DNA of 64,000 bases, from the NCBI GenBank assembly GCA_022559845.1, contig CM040125.1, forward strand, positions 290,270,200-290,334,199. The letters are read 5' to 3'. The position numbers and the translations under genes are program-made. Of the stretch, positions 24,939 through 35,248 are shown piece by piece. The notes under the pieces were generated by a model, which was given only the letters and a program-made list of their open reading frames with translations, was not told the DNA's origin and ran no database searches. The DNA is from Amorphophallus konjac. Lineage: Eukaryota > Streptophyta > Magnoliopsida > Alismatales > Araceae. Every line of letters starts with the position of its first letter. The first letter of the stretch is position 1.

Positions 24939-25345
24939 ACACTGGTTGTCGAAATGGCCAAACCCATTGCAGCGATAACACTACTGTCGTGATCCACTAG
25001 GCTCCTCGATCAAAGGTCCCTTACCCTTATCTTCCCGACGGATAGGAGGGGTAGGTAACAAGGGACGAGCAACGGGTGCGGGTGCCGGTGGATGGGCCAT
25101 AGGTGCCGTGGGTTGGGGACGAGGAGGGATATCCCTCAGAGGTGGAGGGCGAGGCCTAGGAGCGAATGGCTCAGGACGAGTGGGCTCCGGAGGTCCAGCC
25201 ATGCGGGCCTTCGGATACGTGCCTAAAGAGCCACGGGGCTCGACACTACTAAGGGGAAAGCTGCCCAACCGATGGGTAGGCTCAAACTCGGCCTCAAATT
25301 GCTCCAATTCAAGAGCAACCTGATACACCTGTTCCAAAGTGGTCA
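24939..25345 (-). pseudogene. gag: Element C gag, C-terminal part with zinc knuckle
   Basis: It continues the gag that starts at 36164, after the B insertion. The frame is open from the B edge through a Pro-rich linker to TAG at 24983-24981, then the knuckle CYRCNGFGHFDNQC (24980-24939) follows in the same frame. Besides B, the amber is the only block to Gag in this copy, making C the best test of whether the stop was tolerated when the element moved. Confidence 0.85.
25341..25345 (+). other. Target-site duplicate of element B (GGTCA, left)
   Basis: Matches 35244-35248. Removing B and one copy rejoins the gag of C in frame. Confidence 0.9.
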
Positions 25346-27598
25346 TGGTGAGGACACCCGAGCGATCGAGAAGCACGAGCCGCCGAGCCACTGGTACCGT
25401 ACATGGAGCACCACACGGGCTTCAGCGGCTTTTATCTGGCTCGGAGACAGCCTGGAGACTCCCCCTTGAGTCTTAGTAATTATCATGTTTTGGGGAATTT
25501 CATTTATGTGCAATGAGTGTTTATTTCATTTTATTCGGATTGTAATTCGGATTGTACTAAGGGTTTTTGTGCAAATTGGGACCCCTAGGTCCCACGGGTC
25601 CCCCACCCCTCCTCCCATTGATCCACCTCACCCCTAGGGCCCATGTGGGGTTAGTCAACCTTCCAATGGTGGGCTTCTAGAAGATTGGGCCAAGTGGGGG
25701 ACAAGTGGCTTAAAATGTCAAGGTTGGCCACCAACCTTAACCACCTAGTCAAGGGGGCGCCCCCCTCTCTTTATTATCCTTTTTAATTTTTCTAAAATGT
25801 GTGTTAGAACTAATTAGTTCTATTCCCCTTTTATTCCCTCAAAACCTAGATCTAGGGTTATTTTATGTCTTTTGTCATTTCATATAAATACCATGTATTA
25901 ACATTTTTAGTAGAATTAATGCATATAGAATTTGAGAATTTGGTTGGAGCAGCAAGGGCCGCCCCCTTCTCCCTCTCCCCTCTCTTCTTCTTGCAGCTGG
26001 GAAGGCTGTATTCTGAGGTGGGAAGCCTCACATATCGGTTCCGGTGATCGCCGCCGCCGCCATCGTGCCGCCATCGCACCACCACGGTTGTCGTTGGAGT
26101 TCTGTCCACTCAGGACAGCAGGCCCTTCCACGATTTTTAGCTCTCACCCACGAGCTCATCTGGAGTCCTAAATTTTATGGTGTGTTCCCGAGGTTCCCTC
26201 CATCTCTCAGAAAAATAGGTTTGGCTTCCAGAGCTCGTTTGATATTTTCCCATTTTCGTTCTTCATCTTCTTCCAGATATATCAGTTTCTGTTCATTGTG
26301 ATAGCAAGCCTGAGTTTCTCATCTTCGGACCTGTCTTCAATTTTTCATGGAGCTCCCAAATTTACTAGAAGTTCTCTCCACCAGCCCCTCCCTTTGCAAA
26401 TTTTCATGGAATTTCTAAATGCCATCTCATATTTTCTAAAAATCCTTTTCAGATCCCATTCAATCTTGTCTGCCCCAGTCCAGATCCGACCTCCTGCCAG
26501 TCTAAAATATTTTTCCCCACCCAAATCTCAACAAAACATTTCACAAAAATTATTACCGTCTTCCTCTCTCTCCCCTCTACAACTTTCATGAAGAGCCCGA
26601 GGTCTGAATCTAAGGTCTATCCTACGGTCAAAGGCAGTTCTCAGGAAAATTCCCTGCTGTCCTGAGGTTTCTGGCCCTGTCCAACAACAACTTCAAAAAT
26701 CAACTAAGGCCAGATCCGGTAGATCTAGTTAATCTCTCTAGCCCTAGATCGAAGTACTTCAAAAGTGCTTTCCAACGATACCTTATGTGCTTCGATCCGA
26801 CGTCAGGATTGATCGCAGCAGCCGATATCGCCGGATCGCGCGCTGCAAAACAGAAGTACAAGTCCGAGGGTAGCAACTCCAAAGTTTGGAGATCGGAGCC
26901 GACCGGCCTCCGACCGGTGTTTCCGGCCGACCGCCATCCCGGGGGACGCGCCACCAGGGGTCTCCACCACAGCGGGACCCACCCCATCAGACTCGGAGGA
27001 TAGAGTAGCTCGTGGGCCCCACGGACCCGTAGATCGCGCCGTCCGGACAGCACCAAAACGCGGGTTCGGCACCGCCGGGACGATGTCAAGATGCTGCCCG
27101 TCAACCTAATTGTCGTGACTCCTGGGCCCCACATGTGACCTATTACATGCCTACGTGGAGTGGGTCAAAATTATTTTACTGCTGTAAAAGTGTTTAACCT
27201 GGAGTTCGTGATTGGCCGGGGTTGTCTTCCCCACGCCGGGAGCGTGGAGGTAACGATCGTAACTTCTTGGCATTCATTTGCTAGTTTAGTATATGATCTT
27301 AGGCCACTGCCGCGTGCGATAGGAGTTGAGTATATGATTGGCCGTACCGTGGCTCGATCGGAGCACAGAAGTTGAGTCGGACTACCCTTAACTCTGCCGG
27401 TTCTTCAACCGCGCACGATCTGCATTTCCCTCGCTTGGGACAACGAGTGAGCTTGCATTTCTGTTAGCGACATATAGCCCATAGGAACTCTTAGTGTCCG
27501 GCCGAAGTATCTCCAATTTGTGTGTTGCTGGTCGCATCCGCATTTAGAGTCCCTGGTCCGCATCACTTAGAGTCGGTCCCCGTGTCCGTCCCGCATCA
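25346..27598 (+). repeat. Element B 5' LTR (2253 bp)
   Basis: TGGTGAGGACACCC...CCGTCCCGCATCA. It contains the box CCTAGATCTAGGG at 25845-25857, TATAAATA at 25883-25890 and the conserved hairpin near 27230-27246. The start also encodes a copy of the polyprotein tail, not used here. Confidence 0.93.
25883..25890 (+). promoter_or_regulatory. TATA box of element B 5' LTR
   Basis: TATAAATA, 25 bp after the CCTAGATCTAGGG box; repeated at 33508-33515 in the 3' LTR. Likely start of the genomic transcript. Confidence 0.65.
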
Positions 27599-27601
27599 GT
27601 T

Positions 27602-27613
27602 TGGTATCAGAGC
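27602..27613 (+). other. Element B primer binding site (tRNA-iMet)
   Basis: A perfect TGGTATCAGAGC, 3 nt after the LTR. Primes minus-strand DNA synthesis. Confidence 0.93.
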
Positions 27614-27906
27614 GAGTCGAGTCTAGGGTAGTCGTTGCATAAGTCTTGCATAGTCTAAGTCGAGTCTAGGATCATCATTATTTTCAAAACAAAAAAAAAG
27701 TGTTTTAAAATTGCATTTCATCCCGATAATCTGGTATCTTAAAAGGTGTTGTCCGAACGTTAGGCTATGCCTATCGGGAAGGCCGCACACTTGCGCAAGT
27801 GATCTTTGAATCGATTAACTCCGCCATGTACCAGATATTGGTTTAGGTCTAGGTGCATTAGTCGGTGTTTGCATTAGTCTGTGTCTCCTAGTCCGTGTGT
27901 CTTTGC
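27614..27906 (+). other. Element B leader with palindrome
   Basis: Untranslated leader between PBS and gag. It holds the perfect palindrome CACTTGCGCAAGTG (27788-27801), preceded by the small hairpin AGGC-tat-GCCT. Related sequence is found in the leaders of A, D and E. Candidate RNA dimerisation or packaging region (inference). Confidence 0.5.
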
Positions 27907-29232
27907 ATGCCCACCCGTCGAGGTACCCAATACTCGCTACCACCACCTATGGCGGATTCCCGGGCCTGTAGCTCCGATGAGTCCTCGACGGCCGAGATGT
28001 TCCGAGCCATTATGGAACGTCTTGGCACGCATATGGATGGCCTCAGTACGCGTCTAGATGGAGTAGGGACGCGTCTAGAAGGGCTGATGGAAGCCCTCGA
28101 GGATCGGGCCGAAGCTTCGGACTAGTCCATCCAGGGTCTTGTTGGGAGGATAGCCGTTCTTGAGAGGACCCCAGTGGCGGTGCAACCCACACCGACCAAT
28201 GGTCAACAAGAGCCGGCTCAGCAACCTGCTCCACCAAGGGCTCAAGTAGTGGATGTTGGGAGGCAACAGGTGCATGTGGTGGATGACTATGCATCTGACA
28301 ATGAGCAAGGGGGTTACGGTCGTCGGAATCAACGACGGAATCGTGATGACGATGATGACGACCGCATTCTTAGGGGCGTGCGTGCGGACCCTCCCACTTT
28401 TAGCGGGTCCTTCGATCCTAGGGTGTATTTAGATTGGGAGGCCGGCATGGACCGGTACTTCGAGTGGTTTGAGATGACGGACCACTGAAGAGTCTAATAC
28501 GCGAAGATGAAGCTACAAGGGCAGGCCCAAACTTATTGGACCAATGTGGAGAGCCTGCTCAACCAGCGACATCAACCCCAGATCGGTACTTGGGATGACA
28601 TGAAAACCAAGCTAAGGGAGAAATACCTTCCTGCCTCATATCACCAACGTCTCATAGACAAATGGCAAAGCATCTCCCAAGAGAACCGATCCGTGACTGA
28701 GTACACCGCTGAGTTTGACGAGTATTACTTACGGTGTGGAGTTACGGAGGAGAGCACCATAACCATATGAAGCTTCCGAAGAGGTCTACGGCCCAACTAT
28801 CAATATGAACTCTTTCACCGTAACGTGACCACTTTGGAGCAAGCGTATCAGGTTGCTCTCGAATTGGAGCAATTTGAGGCCGAGTTCGAGTCTCCCCATC
28901 GGTTGGGCTCTTTCTCCCTTCGTAGTGTCGAGCCTCGCGGCTCTTCTGGCACATATCCAAGGGCCCCCGTGGCTCGACCTCAAGAGCCAACTCGCTCCGA
29001 GCCTTTCGCTCCTAGGCCTCGCCCACCACCCCCGAGGGACCTTCCTCGTCCCCAACATCTTACGGCACACACCGCCCGACCACCGGCACCCGCACCTCCT
29101 ACCCGTCCTTTGTTGCCTACAGCTCCTATCCGTCGCGAGGATAAGGGGAAAGGACCTTTGATTGGGGAGCCTAGTGGATCACGGCAGTAGTGTTATCCCT
29201 GCAATGAGTTTGGCCATTTCGCCAACCAGTGT
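27907..29232 (+). pseudogene. gag: Element B gag
   Basis: Starts at ATG 27907 (MPTRRGTQY); a second in-frame Met (MADSRA) lies 19 codons later. In order: coiled-coil-like N-terminus, acidic linker (DDDDDD near 28350), capsid core FSGSFDPRVYLDWEAG and YFEWFEMTDH (28400-28485), LRPNYQYELF, Pro-rich linker, zinc knuckle CYPCNEFGHFANQC (29191-29232). Stops: TAG at 28123, TGA and TAG near 28488-28498, TGA near 28768, and TAG at 29188-29190 immediately before the knuckle. The last is shared with C, E and F; the others are private. Gag packages the RNA; this copy cannot make it. Confidence 0.87.
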
Positions 29233-31020
29233 CCCACCCGCCCATCTCTTGTCATTGGGGACACTGAGGCCGAGGGTACCACCCCTACGGATCTCGTATT
29301 AGTCAGCTATGAGGCAGATCCAGAGCTAGTTGATGAGTACTATGAGATTGAAGGCAATGGCCAGGATGCCCTACATCCCGATGATACCCACGTGGGGGTC
29401 GTCAGGTGTATTATCACCCAGCCACAGGCCAGTGATGACTGGCATCGGAACACTATTTTTCATACCTTCTGTAGGCTGGGCAAGCATATGTGTAAAGTGA
29501 TTATCGATAGCGGGAGTTGCATCAATGCAATCTCCACGGGTGCTGTCTCCTGTCTTGGTCTTACACCCGTGGATCACCCTTGCCCCTATCGTGTATCATG
29601 GGTGGATTCCACTTCCATCCCGATCAGGTTGCGGTGCTTGGTCCCACTGCAGTTCTATGCCTACCGTGACGAGGTCTGGTGTGATGTCCTACCCATGGAG
29701 GTGGGCAATATTATTTTGGGTAGGCCGTGGTTATTTGATCGGGATGCCACACTCCATGGCCGGTCGAACACCTGTACCTTCGACCATGCTGGCCAACAGA
29801 TTACCCTCCAACCCTCTCAGCCCAAGAGCCCATTAGTTAGGGGTCCTACTGGCCCTAGTACTCCGGAAGCTTCCATTCCTGGGCCCAGTACCCCGTCCCC
29901 AGCTCGGGCTGTGACCGTTACATTTGGCCTAGGTGAGCCCTCAACTAGGAGATTGATGTTGATTATCTCCCAGGAAATGGAGCGGGAGGCTAGTCGGGGC
30001 TGCCCCGTGTTTGCTATTGCGGTCCGAGAGGTAGAGCGAGACTCCGAGGGTGAGCTCCCACCCGAGGTTTGCCCCATTCTGCAGGAGTTTGCTGATATCT
30101 TTCCCTATGAGCTTCCCGAGGGACTCCCACCTATGTGAGATATTCAGCATGCCATCGACCTTATTCCGGGATCTTCCTTGCCCAACCTTCCTCATTATCG
30201 CATGAGTCCCACGGAGCATGCCGAGCTTAAACGACAGGTTGATGAGTTAGTATAGAGAGGGTCTGTTCGGGACAGCATGAGCCCATGTGCTGTACCCGCA
30301 TTACACACCCCGAAGAAGGATGGCACGTGGAGAATGTGCATTGATAGCCGTACCGTCAACAAAATCACCGTGAAGTACAGGTTCCCTATTCCCCGCCTGG
30401 ATGACATGCTAGACATGATGGCAGGTGCCACTATCTTCTCGAAGATCGATCTTAAGAGTGGCTACCATCAGGTGAGGATTAGGCCAGGTGATGAGTGGAA
30501 GACCGCGTTTAAGACCAAGGATGGTCTATATGAGTGGTTGGTCATGCTCTTTGGGTTGGCCAATGCCCCTAGCACCTTCATGCGACTCATGACGCAGGTC
30601 CTCCGACCATTCATTGGAGTCTTTGTGGTTGTGTATTTCGATGATATCCTTATCTATAGTTGCACCACGGGGGACCACTTAGACCACCTTCGGCAGGTCT
30701 GTCTTCTTCTTAGGCGAGAACAGTTGTTTGCGAACCCACAAAAGTGTGCCTTCATGACACCTCAGCTTACCTTCTTGGGTTTTATTGTGTCTAGTACTGG
30801 GGTCTCCGCTGATCCGGAGAAGGTCCGGGCCATTGTTGAGTGGTCGGAACCCCATACGGTCCATGATGTCCGAGCTTCCATGGCCTTACGACATTCTATT
30901 GTCGCTTCATCCGCGGATTTAGCTTCGTCACCGCCCCGATCATGGATTGTATCCGGAAGGGCACCTTTGTATGGACGAAGGCCACAGCTGCCGCCTTCAA
31001 GGACATCAAGGAGCGCATGA
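29233..31020 (+). pseudogene. pol: Element B pol, protease and reverse transcriptase
   Basis: In the gag frame. Protease: IIDSGSC with the catalytic DSG at 29506-29514. [15 protein letters not shown] (about 30310), [27 protein letters not shown], and the intact active site YFDD at 30634-30645, all within 30277-30870. Stops at 30136 (TGA) and 30253 (TAG). Near 30870 the sequence is disturbed (RASMALRHS instead of [10 protein letters not shown]) and the frame is lost before RNase H; TGA lies near 31038. The RT wording [21 protein letters not shown] is CRM/Galadriel-like. Confidence 0.88.
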
Positions 31021-31040
31021 CCCAGACACCTATCCTTTGA

Positions 31041-33095
31041 TTGCCTGATTTCTTGAAGGTGTTTGAAGTCTCTTGTGATGGGTCGGGTGTTAGGATAGGA
31101 GGAGTGCTGAGTCAGGAGTCCCACCCGGTCGCATATTTCAGCGAGAAGCTGAATGACTTGAAACTGCGATATTCCACTTATGATAAGGAATTTTACGCAG
31201 TTGTTCAGGCTCTTAGGCATTGGAGGTACTATCTTTTACATCAGGAGTTTATCTTATACTCCGATCATGAGGCTTTGAGGTACCTCCACTATCAAAAGAA
31301 GCTTAATTCGCGTCACAGTCGTTGGGTTGAGTATCTCCAGCAGTTCACTTTTGTGCTTAAACATAAGGCTGGAGTGGAGAACAAGGTGGCTGACGCCTTG
31401 AGTCGGCGAGCATGTTTGCTGACCACCATGAGTGCCGAGGTCATGGGGCTAGAAAAGATGAGGGAGGCCTATGTTGACTGCCCTGACTTTGGTCAGATTT
31501 ATGCCACTCTCCAGGCCGGACCCTCGAGAGACCATGATGACTATGTGCTTCAGGAGGGATACCTCTTTCGAGGAGGTAGGCTTTGTGTTCCCCGAACTTC
31601 GGTTCGAGACTTCTTATTCTAGGAGCTACATGCAGGAGGTCTAGCCGGCCACTTTGGTCGGAATAAGACTATTGAGGCGGTTGAGCATAGATTTTATTGG
31701 CCGAGCTTGAAGCGCGATGTTGCTCACATTGTGGATCAGTGCCGTACATGTCCTACGGCCAAGATGAAGAAGCAAAGCTCAGGCGTCTATACGCCTCTTC
31801 CCGTACCTGATGCCCTGTGGCAGGATATTCGCATGGATTTTGTCTTGGGATTACCACGTACCTCCAAGAAGCATGATTCGGTCTATGTAGTTTTTGACCG
31901 ATTCTCGAAGATGGCCCTTTTCATTCCTTGCTCGAAGACTTCGGATGCTTCGAGGGTAGCCCCCCTCTTTCTTACTCATGTGGTGTGCAAGTTCGGGTTG
32001 CCTCGTACCATAGTGTCTGACCAAGATGTTAGATTCACTAGTTATTTTTGGAAGACACTGTGGCATATGTTGGGTACTCACCTCAAGTTTTCCACTGCAT
32101 ATCATCCCCAGACAGATGGTCAGACTGAGGTGGTCAATAGGAGTCTGGGAGACCTTTTGAGGTGACTTGTCAGGGACTGCATAGCGGATTGGGATCTCAT
32201 GTTACCACTGGCAGAGTTTGCATATAATGATTCGGTGAATAGGTCTACTGGTATGAGTCCATTCGAGATTGTCACAGGTCGTAGGCCTAGGAAGCCAGTG
32301 GATCTTGTCCCCATGCCTATCCATGCTCGAGTGTCGGAGTCTGCAGAGTCGTTTGCTAGGCATGTTAGGAGTCTGCATGACGACATCCGTTGTCACATTG
32401 AGGCCAGCAATGCACGGTATAAGGAGCTAGCCGATGCCCATCGACACCACCGAGAGTTCCAAGAGTGCGAATATGTCATGATCAGGGTAAGACCTGAACA
32501 GTTTCCCTCTAGAACCGTTAAGAAATTGCAAGCTCGCGGAGCCGGTCTATTTAGAGTGTTGAAACGCATTGGATCCAATGCGTATGTTGTGGACCTACCC
32601 GAGGAATATGGTATAAGCTCTACTTTCAATGTATCGGATCTAGTTGCATATAGGGACCCAGCGGTGATCCCTAGTGAGCCTTTCGAGCCATCCCCTCCCA
32701 TTGAGAGTGATCCCACACCTGAGTGTCCACCTCCCTCCCCTTTTTCACGGCAGCGAGAGCATATAGATCATATACTGGATGAGCATGTGACAGTTACAAG
32801 GAGTGGATCCTACCCGCACAACCTAGTGCGATGGACAGGACTGCCCGCCACAGAGGATACATGGATCACCCATGGAGAGTTGCAGCAGATTGATTTGGAC
32901 CTACTGGAGCGGTACCACAGTGATGCAGACCCTTACTCGACAGGGTCGAGTTTCTCCCACCCTGGGAGAATTGGTGCGGACACCCGAGCGATCGAGAAGC
33001 ACAAGCCGCCGAGCCACCGATACCGTACGCGGAGCACCACTCAGGCTACAACGGCTTCTATCTGGCTCGAAGACAGCCTGGAGACTCCCCCTTGA
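31041..33095 (+). pseudogene. pol: Element B pol, RNase H, integrase, chromodomain and LTR-encoded tail
   Basis: RNase H: FEVSCDGSGV, YDKEFYAVVQAL, LYSDHEAL (31060-31275). Integrase: zinc domain H-H-C-C (31626-31760), core with MDFVLGLP, VSDQDV and [13 protein letters not shown] (31830-32140), giving the D, D and E residues. Chromodomain: HIDHILDEHV to LVRWTGLPATEDTWI (32758-32870). The frame then runs through the purine tract into the 3' LTR for exactly 40 codons (32973-33092), stop 33093-33095. Internal stops at 31621 (TAG) and 32163 (TGA). The tail has a basic RYRTRSTT core. Confidence 0.9.
32964..32970 (+). other. Element B polypurine tract
   Basis: GGGAGAA one base before the 3' LTR; within the conserved ctcccaccctgggagaat context that forms a small inverted repeat. 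Confidence 0.6.
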
Positions 33096-35243
33096 GTCTT
33101 AGTATTTATCATGTTTTGGGGGATTTCATTTCTGTGCAATGTGTGTTTATTTCATTTTATTTGGATTGTAATTCGGATTGTACTAAGGGTTTTTGTGCAA
33201 ATTGGGACCCCTGGGTCCCACGGGCCCCCCACCCCTCCTCCCATTGATCCACCTCACCCCTAGGGCCCATGTGGGGTTAGTCAACCCTCCAATGGTGGGC
33301 TTCTAGAAGAGTGGGCCAAGTGGGGGACAAGTGGCTTAAAATGTCAAGGTTGGCCACCAACCTTAACCACCTAGTCAAGGGGGCGCCCCCTCTCTTTATT
33401 ATCCTTTTTAATTTTTCTAAAATGTGTGTTAGAACTAATTAGTTATATTCCCCTTTTATTCCTCCAAAACCTAGAGGTAGGGTTATTTTATGTCTTTTGT
33501 CATTTCATATAAATACCTTGTATTAACATTTTTAGTAGAATTAATGCATACAAAATTTGAGAATTTGGTTGGAGAAGCAAGGGCCGCCCCCTTCTCCCTC
33601 TCCCCTCTCTTCTTCTTGCAGCTGGGAAGGCTGTATTCTGAGGTGGGAAGCCTCACATATCAGTTCCGGTGATCGCCGCCGCCGCCGCCATCGCACCACC
33701 ACGGTTGTCGTCGGAGTTCTATCTACTAAAGACAGCCAGTCCTTCCACGAATTTTAGCTCTCAGCCACGAGATCTTATGGAGTCCTAAATTTTATGGTGT
33801 GTTCCCGAGGTTCCCTCCATCTCTCAGAAAAATAGGTTTGGCTTCCAGAGCTCGTTTGATATTTTCCCATTTTCGTTCTTCATCTTCTCCCAGATCTGTC
33901 AACTTTCTGTTCACTGTGACAGCAAGCCTGAGTTTCCCATCTCCGGACCTTTCTTTGATTTTTCATGGAGCTCTCAAATTTACTGAAAGTTCTATCCACC
34001 AACCCTTCCATTCACGAATTTTCTTGGAATTTCTAAAGGCCATCTCATATTTTCTAAAAATCCTTTTCAGATCCCATTCAATCCTATCTGCCCCAGTCCA
34101 GATCCGACCACCCGCCAGTCTAAAATACTTTTTCCCACCCAAATCTCAACAAAAGCTATCACAAAAATTATTGCCATCTTCCTCTCTCTCCCCTCTACAA
34201 CTTTCATGAAGAGCCCGAGGTCTGAATCTGAGGTCTACCTTGCGGTCAAAGGTAGTTCTCAGGAAACTTCCCTGCTGCCCTGAGGTTTCGGGCCCTGTCC
34301 AACAGCAACTTCAAAAATCGACTAAGGCCAGATCCGTGCAGATCCAGTTAATCTCTCTGGCCCTAGATCGAAGTACTTCAAAAGAGATTTCCAACGATAC
34401 CTTCTGTGCTTCGATCCGACGTCAAGATTGATCGCAGCAGCCGATCTCGCCGGATCGCGTGCTGCAAAACAGAAGCACAAGTCCGTGGGCAGCAACTCCA
34501 AAGTTTGGAGATCGGAGCCGACCGGCCTCCGACCGGTGTTTTCGGCCGACCGCAATCCTGGGGGACGCGCCACTAGGGGTCTCCACCACAGCGGGACCCA
34601 CCCCATCAGACCCGGAGGATAGAGCGGCTCGTGGGCCCCACGACCTCATAGATCGCGCCGTCCGGACAGCACTAAAATGCGAGTTCGACACCGCCGGGAC
34701 GACGTCAAGATGCTGCCCGTCAACCCAATTGTCGCGACTCCCGAGCCCCACATGTGACCTGTTACCTCCCTACGTGGAGTGGGTCAAAATTATTGTACTG
34801 CTGTAAAAGTGTTTAACCGGGAGTCCGTGGTTGGCCAGGGTTGTCTTCCCCACGCCGGGAGCGTGGAGGTAACGATCGTAACTTCTTGGCATTCATCTGC
34901 TGGTTTAGTATATGATCTTAGGCCGCTGCCGAGTGCGATAGGAACTAGCCCGTGAGTCCATGTCACCGCTGTGAGTGTGAGAGTGACCCGTCCCGTGGCT
35001 CGATCCGACCACGGAAGTTGAGTCGGACTACCCTTAACTCTGCCGGTTCTTCAACCGCGCACGATCCGCTTTTCCTTCTCTTGGGACGATGAATGAGCTT
35101 GCGTTTCTGTTAGCGACGTATAGCCCATAAGAACTCCTAGTGTCGGGCCGAAGTCTCTCCAATTTGTGTGTTACAGGTCGCATCCGCATTTAGAGTCCCT
35201 GGTTAGCATCACTTAGAGTCGGTCCCCTGTCCGTCCCGCATCA
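32972..35243 (+). repeat. Element B 3' LTR (2272 bp)
   Basis: TGGTGCGGACACCC...CCGTCCCGCATCA. TATAAATA at 33508-33515; hairpin CCACGC-cggga-GCGTGG at 34850-34866, flanked by the inverted pair GTTACCTCC (34761-34769) and GGAGGTAAC (34865-34873). It carries the polyprotein stop at 33093-33095. Confidence 0.93.
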
Positions 35244-35248
35244 GGTCA

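Larger units (their letters stand above)
25346..35243 (+). mobile_element. Element B: full-length autonomous-type chromovirus (9.9 kb)
   Basis: Uninterrupted element in the gag of C: 5' LTR 25346-27598, PBS 27602-27613, gag-pol 27907-33095, purine tract 32964-32970, 3' LTR 32972-35243, target duplicates GGTCA. It carries at least eight in-frame stops and a frame disruption in RT. Sampled LTR divergence is 6-10%, no lower than that of its host C, although B must be younger. The 5' LTR lacks part of the region around 27320. Confidence 0.93.

Noticed and set aside
25272..25469. Short plus-strand ORF across the left B junction
   Set aside because: A chance fusion of antisense gag of C with the start of the B LTR; no sign it is expressed.
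29817..30219. Antisense ORFs opposite the protease-RT region (also in C, E and F)
   Set aside because: They recur wherever the sense frame is conserved, with no own start context or family; shadows of pol codon use.
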